A stretch of 36,198 nt of DNA from Aneurinibacillus tyrosinisolvens (GCF_001015055.1 NZ_BBWZ01000045.1:1-36198); one strand, 5' to 3'; positions 1-6,994 are shown, counted from the first letter of the stretch. Numbers and translations are program-made. Notes: generated by a model from the letters alone, not told the origin.

Positions 1-1
1 T

Positions 2-793
2 TTCTTTTTTGCATATTATTTAATAAACATAGTAACGATATGCTTAGTGATTTATCTAATGGAGAAATCGATCGAAAATTCGAAAATTCGAGTAGAAATC
101 CAGCGAGTTGAAAAAATGAACGTGGTAGGGGAACTAACGGCTTCCATTGCCCATGAAATTCGAAATCCCATGACGGCAAGTCGAGGGTTTATGCAATTGG
201 TAAAGGAACAAGTCAAGGATGAAAAAACCCAAAGTTATATCCATATGGCAATTTCAGAGATGGATCGGGCTCAGGGAGTTATTACTGAGTACCTTTCATT
301 TGCCAAACCCGAAATGGAAGAAAAAGAAATAATAGATGTCTGTACTCATATTGAACATGTCCTTTCAATTCTTTCTCCATATGCAGCGTTACATAATGTA
401 GAAATTCAAACAACCTCGCAGCCCTTCATGTTTATTAAAGCGAATCCAGGTAGGCTTACACAATGCCTAGTGAACCTTATTAAAAATGGAATTGAAGCAT
501 CATCTGGTAACGGCAAAGTAGAAATTGGCACAGAAAAAAGAGATGAAAATATCGTCATTAAAATTGTTGATAATGGAGTCGGTATGGATGAGGAACAGGT
601 AAAACGTTTAGGGACTCCATTTTATTCGACAAAGGAAAAAGGAACAGGACTTGGTCTTATGGTTTGTTATCGAATTATTGAAATGAAAAAGGGGAAGATT
701 GAGGTAGAAAGCGAAAAAGGAAAAGGAACCAGTTTTTCTATCATCCTTCCTGCTATCACTGAAAATTTTTTGAAGGAGAACCAACCAGCTTAG
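2..793 (+). CDS. KinB-like sporulation-type sensor histidine kinase (5' end outside window)
   Basis: The 3' part of a membrane histidine kinase that would autophosphorylate and feed a phosphorelay. The frame is open to the left edge. The residues before the GTG at 47 are strongly hydrophobic (FFFAYYLINIVTICLVIYL), so they look like the last transmembrane helix, and the true start lies upstream. Counting from 47, the H-box has its phospho-accepting His near residue 36 (SIAHEIRNP). The N-box (NLIKNGIEAS), G1 (DNGVGMD) and G2 (GTGLGL) motifs of the HATPase domain follow. The H-box neighbourhood (RVEKMNVVGELTASIAHEIRNP) resembles Bacillus KinB and related sporulation kinases. A hairpin terminator follows 30 nt after the stop. 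The kinase family is certain; the sporulation role is inferred from similarity. Confidence 0.85.
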   Translation, partial: FFFAYYLINIVTICLVIYLMEKSIENSKIRVEIQRVEKMNVVGELTASIAHEIRNPMTASRGFMQLVKEQVKDEKTQSYIHMAISEMDRAQGVITEYLSFAKPEMEEKEIIDVCTHIEHVLSILSPYAALHNVEIQTTSQPFMFIKANPGRLTQCLVNLIKNGIEASSGNGKVEIGTEKRDENIVIKIVDNGVGMDEEQVKRLGTPFYSTKEKGTGLGLMVCYRIIEMKKGKIEVESEKGKGTSFSIILPAITENFLKENQPA

Positions 794-822
794 GCTAATG
801 TTTTTTAATGTAACACAAAAAT

Positions 823-855
823 CCCCGCTACCTATCAGGTGGCGGGGTTCTTTCT
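823..855 (+). terminator. Rho-independent terminator of the histidine kinase gene
   Basis: The arms at 823-833 and 837-847 pair over 11 bp with one G-T wobble (CCCCGC/GCGGGG at the base, ACCT/AGGT at the top) around a 3-nt loop. TTCTTTCT follows. It lies 30 nt after the kinase stop. Confidence 0.85.
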
Positions 856-955
856 ATTTATCTGCTCTGGATGCATCATATTCGTCAAATTCAGCTGTCG
901 TAACCTCTGTATAATCACCACGGGCAATTTCTTCTTTTGATGCATCTTGGTTTAA
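854..955 (-). pseudogene. Remnant of a small gene, 33-codon open stretch
   Basis: The minus strand reads LNQDASKEEIARGDYTEVTT-AEFDEYDASRADK followed by a stop. This is an acidic, protein-like sequence, and its stop touches the T-run of the kinase terminator. There is no ATG, GTG or TTG in frame: the first codon after an in-frame stop region is TTA where a Met might once have stood. I read it as the end of a small hypothetical protein that has lost its start. I do not recognise the family. Confidence 0.3.
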
Positions 956-1058
956 TATTATTGTTTTTATTCAACTATAGATTCCCGATAATCGAATAAC
1001 ATGGTGTTTTTATTACTATCAGTCATTCTCTTTTCACGATCGGAATTATTAGATTTTC

Positions 1059-1394
1059 TCATGAAGGATCGATGCATATTCCCATAAAAATGGCATTAAA
1101 AAATCCCTCTTCTATGAGAAACTCCCTGCTCAAAACACCTTCTTCTTTGAAACCTAATTTTTTATAAAGAGTAATGGCACGAATATTATCTTCACGTACT
1201 TTGAGATTTATTTTTCTTACATCCCCTGTCGTTCTTGACCATGCTAATAAATATTCAATCATTTTATTTCCTATTGTCATTCCCAAATACTTTTTTAAAA
1301 CACTAATACCAAATTCTCCAACATGTGAATTTCTGGAACGTTTACCTACTCTAAACGTCAAGTTTCCTACAATTTCTCCATCTATCTCAGCAAT
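1059..1394 (-). pseudogene. GNAT N-acetyltransferase remnant (N-terminus lost)
   Basis: The frame reads IAEIDGEIVGNLTFRVGKR, then HVGEFGISVLKKYLGMTIGN, then NLKVREDNIRAITLYKKLGF. This is the GNAT core: strands 2-4, the acetyl-CoA pyrophosphate-loop region (degenerate here as KYLGMTIGN), and the conserved N-x-x-A-x-x-L-Y-x-x-x-GF end. About 112 codons are open, against about 165-180 in full RimJ/RimL-like acetyltransferases. An in-frame TAA sits just before the IAEIDGE segment, and no N-terminal half is found upstream. The only available initiator is a TTG at 1361 inside the fold, so it is probably non-functional. It lies beside other decayed genes. Confidence 0.6.
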
Positions 1395-1422
1395 TTATAA
1401 AATATTCAGAAATACCATACAC

Positions 1423-1640
1423 GGTCCATAAGTTTGAGTGGGTACTACATATCAAGCTAGGTAGGTTCAATTGTAGAGTATTTTTGGGTTCCCACCCGGT
1501 CCGAAAGTTTATGTGATACCGTACACACCTAGCTAACCGGGTTCAATTCCATAATTTTTTGGGGCACCCCTCGGTCTCTGGAACTGAGTGGGGGTCCATA
1601 AGAGTTAGCTAGGTTCAGTTTTCAATTTTCCTCACGATAT
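1423..1640. repeat. Degenerate ~75-bp tandem repeat, two full and two partial units
   Basis: Unit A (1423-1497) and unit B (1498-1572) both start GGTCC(A/G)(T/A)AAGTTT, share a CTAG-containing centre and the block GGTTCAATT, and end in a G-run/C-run (GGGTTCCCACC and GGGGCACCCC). A third start (GGTCTCTGGAACTGAGTGGG, 1573-1592) sits exactly one 75-bp period later and matches the first 20 bases of unit A. It is cut short by a fourth start at 1593 (GGTCCATAAG...TTAGCTAGGTTCA). No open frame crosses the array. Confidence 0.6.
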
Positions 1641-1650
1641 ATCTGTTAGT

Positions 1651-1711
1651 AAAATAAAAAAGGCTGCCGAAACAGCGTTATTTCACTAACGATTCCCGTC
1701 GAATAACACTG
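1651..1711 (-). terminator. Terminator-like hairpin downstream of the DUF421 gene
   Basis: On the minus strand a 10-bp stem (CAGTGTTATT/AATAACGCTG, plus positions 1702-1711 and 1673-1682, one G-T pair) encloses a 19-nt loop. A short GC-rich stretch (CGGCAGCC) and a T-rich tract (TTTTTTATTTT, plus 1651-1661) follow. It lies 67 bp beyond the DUF421 stop. A diverged copy of the stem and loop occurs at about 976-1008. Confidence 0.5.
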
Positions 1712-1777
1712 CTTTATAAATCGTGATTATCACCATACTTATAAAAAAGCCAGTAATATATACTCATGTTTCTAGAG

Positions 1778-2446
1778 CTAATGCTTCTCAGGTTTAAAGT
1801 TCTCATTTTTCGCCTCATGATAAGCTTCTTTAAATAATGACGCTGTTTTCCCACCTGACTGATTTTTCGAAGAGGAAGTAATCCCGTTTTGAGCTAAGAT
1901 ATCTAAAATTTTTTGGATGTCCTCTTTGGTCGCAGGTGCTTTGTTTGGCTTTAGTGTAACCGAGTATTTACCACTGGACTCTAATAGGCACAATTCGACA
2001 TCTGCAATACTTCCTATCTTACTTTGGCGAAGTGCAATTTCTAACTCGTCCGTTGTTAATCGAGCTTTTTTAAGCTCTTCAAACATTATCTTCCCATCTT
2101 TAATGAGTACCGATGGTATTCCAACAATAAACTCCCTTGCTTTTGGAAACCATTGCATTACCTTCATCGATAATACAATTCCTATTACAAGCAAGGTTCC
2201 TCCATAAAGGGCTTCCCATTCCTTTTTCATTGCTAAAGGCTGGATGAGTATCGTACCGATCGCAATCCTCATGACCGCTTCCGCTACTGTCATTTCTGAA
2301 AGTGCCCTCTTTCCTGCGATACGAAGAAGAATAACTCCAGAAGTTAAAATTAACAACGCCTTTAAAGGATAGGGCAAAGAGGGTAGTTGCGCTAATAAAC
2401 CCCTCACCGATGGTAATTGTGCGAATAAATCCTTCAACTTTTTCAT
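1778..2446 (-). CDS. DUF421 (YetF/YrbG-type) membrane protein
   Basis: A 222-aa protein of the DUF421 family, integral membrane proteins of unknown function common in Bacillus (YetF, YdfR, YkjA, YrbG). Three hydrophobic segments lie at about residues 27-45, 58-75 and 83-100. The family's cytoplasmic domain follows: GIPSVLIKDGKIMFEELKKA, then RLTTDELEIALRQSKIGSIA and a VELCLLESSGKYSV-like strand. The tail is polar and lysine-rich. Two starts are possible. The ATG at 2446 is only 1 nt from the AAAGGGA ribosome site, whereas the TTG three codons later is about 9 nt away and fits better, so the real N-terminus may be MKDLFAQLPS. It stands alone, with a terminator-like hairpin after it. Confidence 0.85.
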   Translation of the reverse strand: MKKLKDLFAQLPSVRGLLAQLPSLPYPLKALLILTSGVILLRIAGKRALSEMTVAEAVMRIAIGTILIQPLAMKKEWEALYGGTLLVIGIVLSMKVMQWFPKAREFIVGIPSVLIKDGKIMFEELKKARLTTDELEIALRQSKIGSIADVELCLLESSGKYSVTLKPNKAPATKEDIQKILDILAQNGITSSSKNQSGGKTASLFKEAYHEAKNENFKPEKH

Positions 2447-2618
2447 TCCCTTTAACTTTTTTGTTATTATTCGTAAATTCTATACGGAATATGTGGTTAG
2501 TTAAGGAACGATGTAAGAACAAAAATTTACGCCTTAGCAAGTAAGGGTTCTTAGTTAAAAACAATATTTATTGCCTTTTATAGCTTTAATTTAAGATAAA
2601 GCAAATATATTAAAAACC

Positions 2619-2816
2619 TCATTCCTTTATTGAACTATCCATTGAGACGATGGTCTGTGCATCTACCTTCATGTCACCGGTTGCTTCTACTCCCAAGGCT
2701 TTCAAGCATGCTTGTAGTAACATCGTGATTTCCTCTTTAGAGGGCTGGCTCCCAATCACTTTAATGATAGCCACCCTTTCATGCATGGTACTATGAATTG
2801 CGTTTGATTGATTCAT
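2619..2816 (-). CDS. Small hypothetical protein (65 aa)
   Basis: A 65-codon gene with a good ribosome site (AAAGGGAG) about 12 nt before ATG 2816. The product (MNQSNAIHSTMHERVAIIKV...) has no membrane segment or signal peptide. Its centre (SKEEITMLLQACLKALGVEA) would form an amphipathic helix, and a short beta-like segment (ERVAIIKVIG) precedes it. I do not recognise the family. It shares strand with the DUF421 gene 170 bp downstream. A palindrome about 230 bp upstream (3039-3064) could be its operator, but that link is a guess. Confidence 0.55.
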   Translation of the reverse strand: MNQSNAIHSTMHERVAIIKVIGSQPSKEEITMLLQACLKALGVEATGDMKVDAQTIVSMDSSIKE

Positions 2817-2937
2817 CGGTTATCGCTTACTCCCTTTGTTTTATAGTATCAAACAAGGCTGTTCGTTAGTTAAACAAAAGGAATAGCAAATCCAATCTTA
2901 ATGGTTTTGAATATAATAAGAGGGGATTAGTATACCT

Positions 2938-2955
2938 AACGGGTTCCGTTTTGGA
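2938..2955 (+). repeat. 18-bp inverted repeat, copy 1
   Basis: AACGGGTTCCGTTTTGGA is identical to the minus strand of 4060-4077. Both copies are preceded by a GTATAC motif a few bases upstream (2930-2935 here). The pair brackets the YdeI-family gene and the transposase remnant. Confidence 0.6.
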
Positions 2956-3038
2956 GGACAAAAAGCCAATTTCCATCGGAATTCACAAGCAAATTTAACA
3001 CCTTATTCACAAGAGATTGACATTCGAAATAAGATGAA

Positions 3039-3064
3039 AATAGTGTACCAATTGGTACGCTATT
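3039..3064. promoter_or_regulatory. 26-bp near-perfect palindrome (operator candidate)
   Basis: The core GTACCAATTGGTAC (3045-3058) is a perfect 14-bp palindrome. The flanks AATAG...CTATT extend it to 26 bp with one mismatched pair (3044/3059). No T-run follows on either strand, so it looks like a dimeric-repressor operator rather than a terminator. Its regulator is unknown. Confidence 0.4.
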
Positions 3065-3119
3065 TGAATTTTACTGACTTCTGCCGCTAAACCCCCGTTA
3101 GTTCAAGCAGAATATTATA

Positions 3120-3752
3120 CTAATCATTTAATCCCTTTTCATTGAGAATTTGCTGCATACATTTTTCTATTCTTGACTCCCGAGTTTTTGATTGTTTGGG
3201 TGCTGAAAAATAAAGAATGTATGCTCTTTGCCGTCCTGGCGTCAATGCCTCAAAAGCAGTTTTCAAGGCAGGTATTTCATCTAATTTCTTTTGAAGTTCT
3301 TCAGGAATTGGTTCTGGATTCTTTTTAATATTTGGTTTTACACCAGATTTCTCCACTTCAATGGCTTCATAAATATATGCTTTCAAGATGGGTTCCATCT
3401 CAACTATATCTCGAACATTGGTGAACCGAATCTGACGCCCTACCTGCGTATTCTCTCCAGGTTTGATTAGAATACCATTGGCATCCTTTAATAAGGAACC
3501 TTTGATAAAGTTAATCGCACAGTATTCTTTAAATGCACTCATTAAAACTATGTTTCGTTTCTGATGTGTGTAACAAGGTTGAGACCACTTCAATTCTTCA
3601 GTCAGTCCACAGTCAAGAAGGATCATTCTCAGTTTCTTCAATTCTTCCTGCCAATTATGGACTTTACAGTTAGGAGTCCCTCCCAGAGGGCAACGCATGC
3701 AACCCTCAGTGAAATATGCATCAACCTTAGGATTCATTCTTTTGTTTGTCAT
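3120..3752 (-). CDS. YdeI/OmpD-associated (DUF1801-type) family protein
   Basis: A protein of about 210 aa similar to Bacillus YdeI/YdhG proteins, a family related to iron-chaperone-like (frataxin-fold) DUF1801 domains. The DUF1801-like domain spans about residues 30-150: ELKWSQPCYTHQKRNIVLMS, an AINFIKGSLLKDANGIL strand-turn-strand, and GRQIRFTNVRDI. The C-terminal YdeI helix pair follows: LTPGRQRAYILYFSAPKQSK and TRESRIEKCMQQIL. A cysteine cluster near the N-terminus (CMRCPLGGTPNC) could hold a metal. The ATG at 3752 is preferred because GAGGGG lies 9 nt before it; the GTG seven codons upstream overlaps no ribosome site. Function in the cell is unknown; some annotations tie the family to bacteriocin protection. 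Confidence 0.8.
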   Translation of the reverse strand: MTNKRMNPKVDAYFTEGCMRCPLGGTPNCKVHNWQEELKKLRMILLDCGLTEELKWSQPCYTHQKRNIVLMSAFKEYCAINFIKGSLLKDANGILIKPGENTQVGRQIRFTNVRDIVEMEPILKAYIYEAIEVEKSGVKPNIKKNPEPIPEELQKKLDEIPALKTAFEALTPGRQRAYILYFSAPKQSKTRESRIEKCMQQILNEKGLND

Positions 3753-3845
3753 CAAGGTACACCCCTCTTTCACACCTTCATCGAACGATTTCTTATTGGA
3801 TTAACCTGTCCGTTTGTTCAATAAAAGGTTCGTTGCCTGCATGTA

Positions 3846-4064
3846 TCATCTGAAATAGATGATATCTTTTAGATCAAATTTGCGGTCGGTAATTCCAAGG
3901 TGTTGTGCGGGCGTTGCCTTGGACTTGTTCCAACCACGAACTTCGAAACAAAAGTTGTAATAGGTTCTCAAAATAGTAAGAGCATACTGAGCATACTTTG
4001 GATTGAAGTTTGCGTAGATGTAGCTCTTGCCATCTCCACGAGCAGTCATCAATGGACGTTCCAA
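3846..4064 (-). pseudogene. Probable C-terminal remnant of a transposase
   Basis: The product end (NPKYAQYALTILRTYYNFCF, then GWNKSKATPAQHLGITDRKF and DLKDIIYFR) resembles the C-terminus of rve/DDE-type transposases as I remember them; I cannot name the IS family. The frame has only a TTG near its beginning, stays open about 50 nt further upstream without an ATG, and lacks any catalytic domain. It starts immediately inside the 18-bp element at 4060-4077, whose inverted partner is at 2938-2955. It may be the relic of an insertion. The transposase assignment is tentative. Confidence 0.4.
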
Positions 4065-4077
4065 AACGGAACCCGTT
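4060..4077 (-). repeat. 18-bp inverted repeat, copy 2
   Basis: The inverted partner of 2938-2955 with 18/18 identity; its GTATAC motif is at 4082-4087. It overlaps the first codons of the transposase remnant. Confidence 0.6.
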
Positions 4078-4324
4078 ATTAGTATACCTCCTCCCCTTTC
4101 TTTATGTACATATGTTGCTGCTTATCTCTCCCTTATTGAACCGATAATTTCCGTTAACACAATAAAATAAGTTTTCTCAATTGTATATTCTTTTAGTATC
4201 TTCATTAAAACAATGAACATAGCATTTTTCTTTAAAAGTATCAAAATATATTCAAAATCAATGTAAACTATGTATTTATGCATAAAAAGGGGCGGATGTG
4301 AATAAGACAGACTGCGCACTGGGA

Positions 4325-4348
4325 TTGCATGGACAAATATGGTATAAT
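4325..4348 (+). promoter_or_regulatory. Extended -10 promoter for the DUF4062 unit
   Basis: TGGTATAAT (4340-4348) is a consensus extended -10 element (TGnTATAAT). It lies about 40 nt before the predicted start codon at 4387. No good -35 is seen at 17 bp, which is typical of extended -10 promoters. Confidence 0.6.
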
Positions 4349-4386
4349 CTGTTCATTAAAAGAGAAACAAAAAAGGGGGGAGAACC

Positions 4387-5571
4387 CTGTCTCAAAAGAC
4401 TAAGGTTTTTATCAGTTCGGTTGCACAGGCGTCTCTCGTTAGAATGCGGAAAGACCTTCATGATACTATTAAAGAGCTGGGCCATGAACCGGTCATGTGG
4501 GAGAATATTGACCAATTCGGTGGCATTCATGGACAATCAAGCGTTCAAGTTTGTTTGGATATGGTTGAGCAATCAGATATTTATTTTCTAATCATACATA
4601 ATCAAGCCGGTTCTTTTTTATCGGGAGCAACTCGAACGATTACACACATGGAGTTTTTAAAGGCTGTAGAGAAAAACAAACTGATTAAGATTTTTGTGGA
4701 GGAGCTTACAAATCAAGCATATTTTGCTCATGCCCGTCATATCATAAATGATTTTATTAAAAGTTATAATGAAAAATACAACAATTCTCCAACAGATCAA
4801 GAAATTCTTTCTGAATTAACTGCTCAATCTAGAAAGAAAAAGGCCCCACAAGCTCTAAAAGAAACAGACCCTTATGTATGGATTCTTTTGTATAAAATTG
4901 TTCAACAAGATGAAACCTATGTACACCAGTTTTCAACAGGTGTAAGCGTTGACTGGAAACTTGTTTTTAGTGATTTGCTGTACCAGGGTGTCTCTCTTGT
5001 TCCAAGCAAAGCAAAGATAAAAGAAGATGCAGAAACCAGCGCTTCTCTTTCTGTATTTGCTGACGTTTTTTATGATCTTATGCCAATGCTTCGCATTGCC
5101 GGTATTAAAAGTGAAGCAAGGTTTTTTACGAAGATTTTGCAAGCATTCAGCGGCGGAAAAATACTCAGGAATGAAGGCGGGTATGTTAGTTTACCCATTG
5201 GTGAATTTAAAAGCTGCACAGCCATTTGTATTTTTGAACACAACCAGGATACATTTGCACCTGCCTTCCCTCCGGTTGGAGACGTTTCCGATGCTCCAAA
5301 ATTATATCATATTAGTGATGACTGGTCATATGTGGTTCAAACATACAAGAACGATGCCGGTACAGAGCTTGTTTTTTATTCAGAGGAGAAAAATATGTTT
5401 TACCTAACCAAAAGAGTTGGTGAATATATTGTTTCCTGTCATTTTCCTGCACCTAATTGGAATAATGAGCAATTTAAAACTCACCACGATTGGGTAAGCT
5501 ATGGTATAATGAGCCAAGGAGCAAATGAAATTTTATTTGATTTTTTAGAATTTGTTTTAGGAGGGATATAA
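4387..5571 (+). CDS. DUF4062-domain protein, apparent CTG start
   Basis: A 394-aa protein whose N-terminus (LSQKTKVFISSVAQASLVRM) is the first strand of a DUF4062 domain, a Rossmann/TIR-like fold often found on NLR-like and other defence or signalling proteins. The rest of the domain follows: RKDLHDTIKELGHEPVMWEN, a CLDMVEQSDIYFLIIHN strand, and THMEFLKAVEKNKLIKIFVE. The domain requires residues upstream of the first ATG (4444). The only start candidate between the in-frame stop at 4357 and that ATG is CTG 4387, placed 5-6 nt after AAAGGGGGGA. The middle (about residues 130-200) is helical and lysine-rich. The C-terminal 190 residues show no motif I know. The stop directly abuts the next gene. 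A role as a defence effector is inferred from the domain only. Confidence 0.75.
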   Translation: MSQKTKVFISSVAQASLVRMRKDLHDTIKELGHEPVMWENIDQFGGIHGQSSVQVCLDMVEQSDIYFLIIHNQAGSFLSGATRTITHMEFLKAVEKNKLIKIFVEELTNQAYFAHARHIINDFIKSYNEKYNNSPTDQEILSELTAQSRKKKAPQALKETDPYVWILLYKIVQQDETYVHQFSTGVSVDWKLVFSDLLYQGVSLVPSKAKIKEDAETSASLSVFADVFYDLMPMLRIAGIKSEARFFTKILQAFSGGKILRNEGGYVSLPIGEFKSCTAICIFEHNQDTFAPAFPPVGDVSDAPKLYHISDDWSYVVQTYKNDAGTELVFYSEEKNMFYLTKRVGEYIVSCHFPAPNWNNEQFKTHHDWVSYGIMSQGANEILFDFLEFVLGGI

Positions 5572-5778
5572 ATGTCAAACAAAGTGACAGCAGGTGAAGT
5601 GTATGCGGTTGTGGACGGTAAAACGATTAACGCTCACTCCCTGACAAAAAGTGATAAGCCCTCTCTGGTATATGCGGTTCCCTCCAAAAATAGCAGATCC
5701 TCCTACCGCGAGAGAATTCGGGCACTAAGAGCAAACAGTGAAATGATTATTGAACGTGTAGAACAACTGAATCGATAA
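5572..5778 (+). CDS. Small partner protein of the DUF4062 gene (68 aa)
   Basis: ATG 5572 follows the DUF4062 stop codon with no spacer, and its ribosome site (AGGAGGG) lies inside that gene's end, so translation is probably coupled. The protein has a beta-like N-terminus (KVTAGEVYAVVDGKTINAHS), a basic middle (SRSSYRERIRALRANSE), and a helical tail ending IIERVEQLNR. There is no signal or membrane segment. I do not recognise it. The strict coupling suggests that it binds or controls the DUF4062 protein. A strong terminator closes the unit. Confidence 0.7.
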   Translation: MSNKVTAGEVYAVVDGKTINAHSLTKSDKPSLVYAVPSKNSRSSYRERIRALRANSEMIIERVEQLNR

Positions 5779-5787
5779 ACAATAAGC

Positions 5788-5819
5788 AGCAGTCCGTGAA
5801 TAGCACGGACTGCTTTTTG
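5788..5819 (+). terminator. Strong rho-independent terminator after the DUF4062 unit
   Basis: A perfect 11-bp stem (AGCAGTCCGTG/CACGGACTGCT, 5788-5798 and 5804-5814) with a 5-nt loop is followed by a T-run. It lies 9 nt after the stop of the 68-aa gene. Confidence 0.92.
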
Positions 5820-6008
5820 CTATAGAACTAAAAATAACACCTGAAACCATTGTTGCATTCCTCGAATGTTTCCGATTAATAAGTAACCTTTCTGCACAGG
5901 GTACTTATTAAAAAAGGCAAATGCCATCTCACTTTCTATTTATATTTCTACTGGTATTTTTCTTACTATGGGTGATATGTAAAGTGTATATGTAGATTTT
6001 TATTTTTA

Positions 6009-6031
6009 TATACGCAGTATTTTTAAACTAT
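6009..6031 (+). repeat. 23-bp direct repeat, copy 1
   Basis: It starts TATACGCAG and ends AAACTAT, and is identical to 17816-17838 in the same orientation 11.8 kb away. The surrounding 320 bp (5820-6150) holds no gene, only AT-rich sequence and the terminator at 6051-6081. Confidence 0.6.
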
Positions 6032-6050
6032 AATTTGTTAAAATATAAAA

Positions 6051-6081
6051 GAGGCTGTCTCATGACTTTTGAGACAGCCTC
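6051..6081 (-). terminator. Terminator of the kor/liv operon
   Basis: A perfect 12-bp stem (GAGGCTGTCTCA at 6051-6062, TGAGACAGCCTC at 6070-6081) with a 7-nt loop. On the minus strand it is followed by TTTTATATTTT, and it lies 70 bp beyond the korB stop. Confidence 0.9.
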
Positions 6082-6151
6082 TCAAACTCAAAACACCGGA
6101 CTTTCACTTCCACTCTCTAATTGGTATATAAACTTCATATTCATTAAGCAG

Positions 6152-6979
6152 CTATTTTAGTGTAGAGTGTAAGAATGAATAAAGCTGGCTATCATCGAAC
6201 GTTTTCCGATTTTTCAGTTCCGAATTTTCCGAATGCGTTTTCCAAAGGATACCTAGAGGCATAGGAGATTCATTAAGCATTCGAATATAATCATGCGGTG
6301 TGGCTGCTGGTGAATCTTGATATGTTGTTTTTTCACGATAAAAATCGTAACCTTGAGCTTTATTAAAAACCACACATGGGCTAAAAACGTTAATTAAAGA
6401 GAAACCGTCGTGCTGAATCCCCTCCATTATTAAATGGGTAAGGTGTTTGATATCACCTGAAAAGCCCTGGGCAATGAAGCTGGCACCAGAAGACCACGCC
6501 AGGAGTAAAGGGTTGATTGGAACGTCATGATTTCCTAAGGGTGTTGTAGATGACTCATATCCAATAGGACTCGTAGGGGATGTCTGTCCTTTCGTATTCC
6601 CATACACTCCATTGTCCATAACAATGTATGTAATAGGTAAGTTACGTCTTGCTGCATGCACAAGGTGCCCTACACCGATTCCATATCCATCTCCATCCCC
6701 TCCTGCAACAAGGACGGTTAAGTCCGGACAGGCTCCCTTAACCCCCTGACCTATCGCCAGTGCACGCCCGTGCGTTGAGTGAATAGAGTATCCACCAAAA
6801 TAATGAGATATTTTTCCACTGCATCCGATACCAGATACAAGCACAGTATCCTCTGGTGGGATTGCCAGGTTAAGAAGCGCACGCTGAATCCCGTTTAATA
6901 CGGTGAAATCACCACAGCCAGGGCACCACGTAGGTTTATTCCCGTTCGAATAATCTTTTAATGTTAACGAAGCTTCCAT
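6152..6979 (-). CDS. korB: 2-oxoacid:ferredoxin oxidoreductase, beta subunit
   Basis: The TPP-binding beta subunit of a two-subunit 2-oxoacid:acceptor oxidoreductase, which decarboxylates a 2-oxoacid, makes the acyl-CoA and reduces ferredoxin. The cluster-binding WCPGCGD motif is at residues 18-24, with a further Cys at about 53 (GIGCSG) and one near the C-terminus (SPCVVF). The TPP/Mg motif is GGDGDGYGIG at 93-102, followed by MDNGVYGNTKGQ. The length of 275 aa is slightly below the usual 285-290. It follows korA by 15 bp and ends the operon at a terminator. Its place behind a branched-chain importer and an amino acid dehydrogenase suggests branched-chain or related oxoacids rather than 2-oxoglutarate, which is inference. 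Confidence 0.88.
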   Translation of the reverse strand: MEASLTLKDYSNGNKPTWCPGCGDFTVLNGIQRALLNLAIPPEDTVLVSGIGCSGKISHYFGGYSIHSTHGRALAIGQGVKGACPDLTVLVAGGDGDGYGIGVGHLVHAARRNLPITYIVMDNGVYGNTKGQTSPTSPIGYESSTTPLGNHDVPINPLLLAWSSGASFIAQGFSGDIKHLTHLIMEGIQHDGFSLINVFSPCVVFNKAQGYDFYREKTTYQDSPAATPHDYIRMLNESPMPLGILWKTHSENSELKNRKTFDDSQLYSFLHSTLK

Positions 6980-6994
6980 TTCTATTCGCCTCCT

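Larger units (their letters stand above)
2817..3119. other. Intergenic stretch with palindrome and half of an inverted repeat pair
   Basis: There is no convincing gene. It contains the 18-bp element at 2938-2955, whose inverted copy is at 4060-4077, and the palindrome at 3039-3064. A plus-strand frame is open from 2920 to 3094 but has no usable start near its beginning, so it is at most a gene remnant. Confidence 0.4.

Noticed and set aside
1465..1550. GGTTCAATTCC-like segments resembling a tRNA T-loop in the tandem repeat
   Set aside because: The flanking bases do not pair into a T-stem, and no acceptor, D or anticodon arms can be drawn, so no tRNA is present.
2920..3094. Plus-strand open stretch of about 57 codons
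   Set aside because: No start codon or ribosome site near its beginning, and it overlaps the repeat and palindrome; at most a relic.
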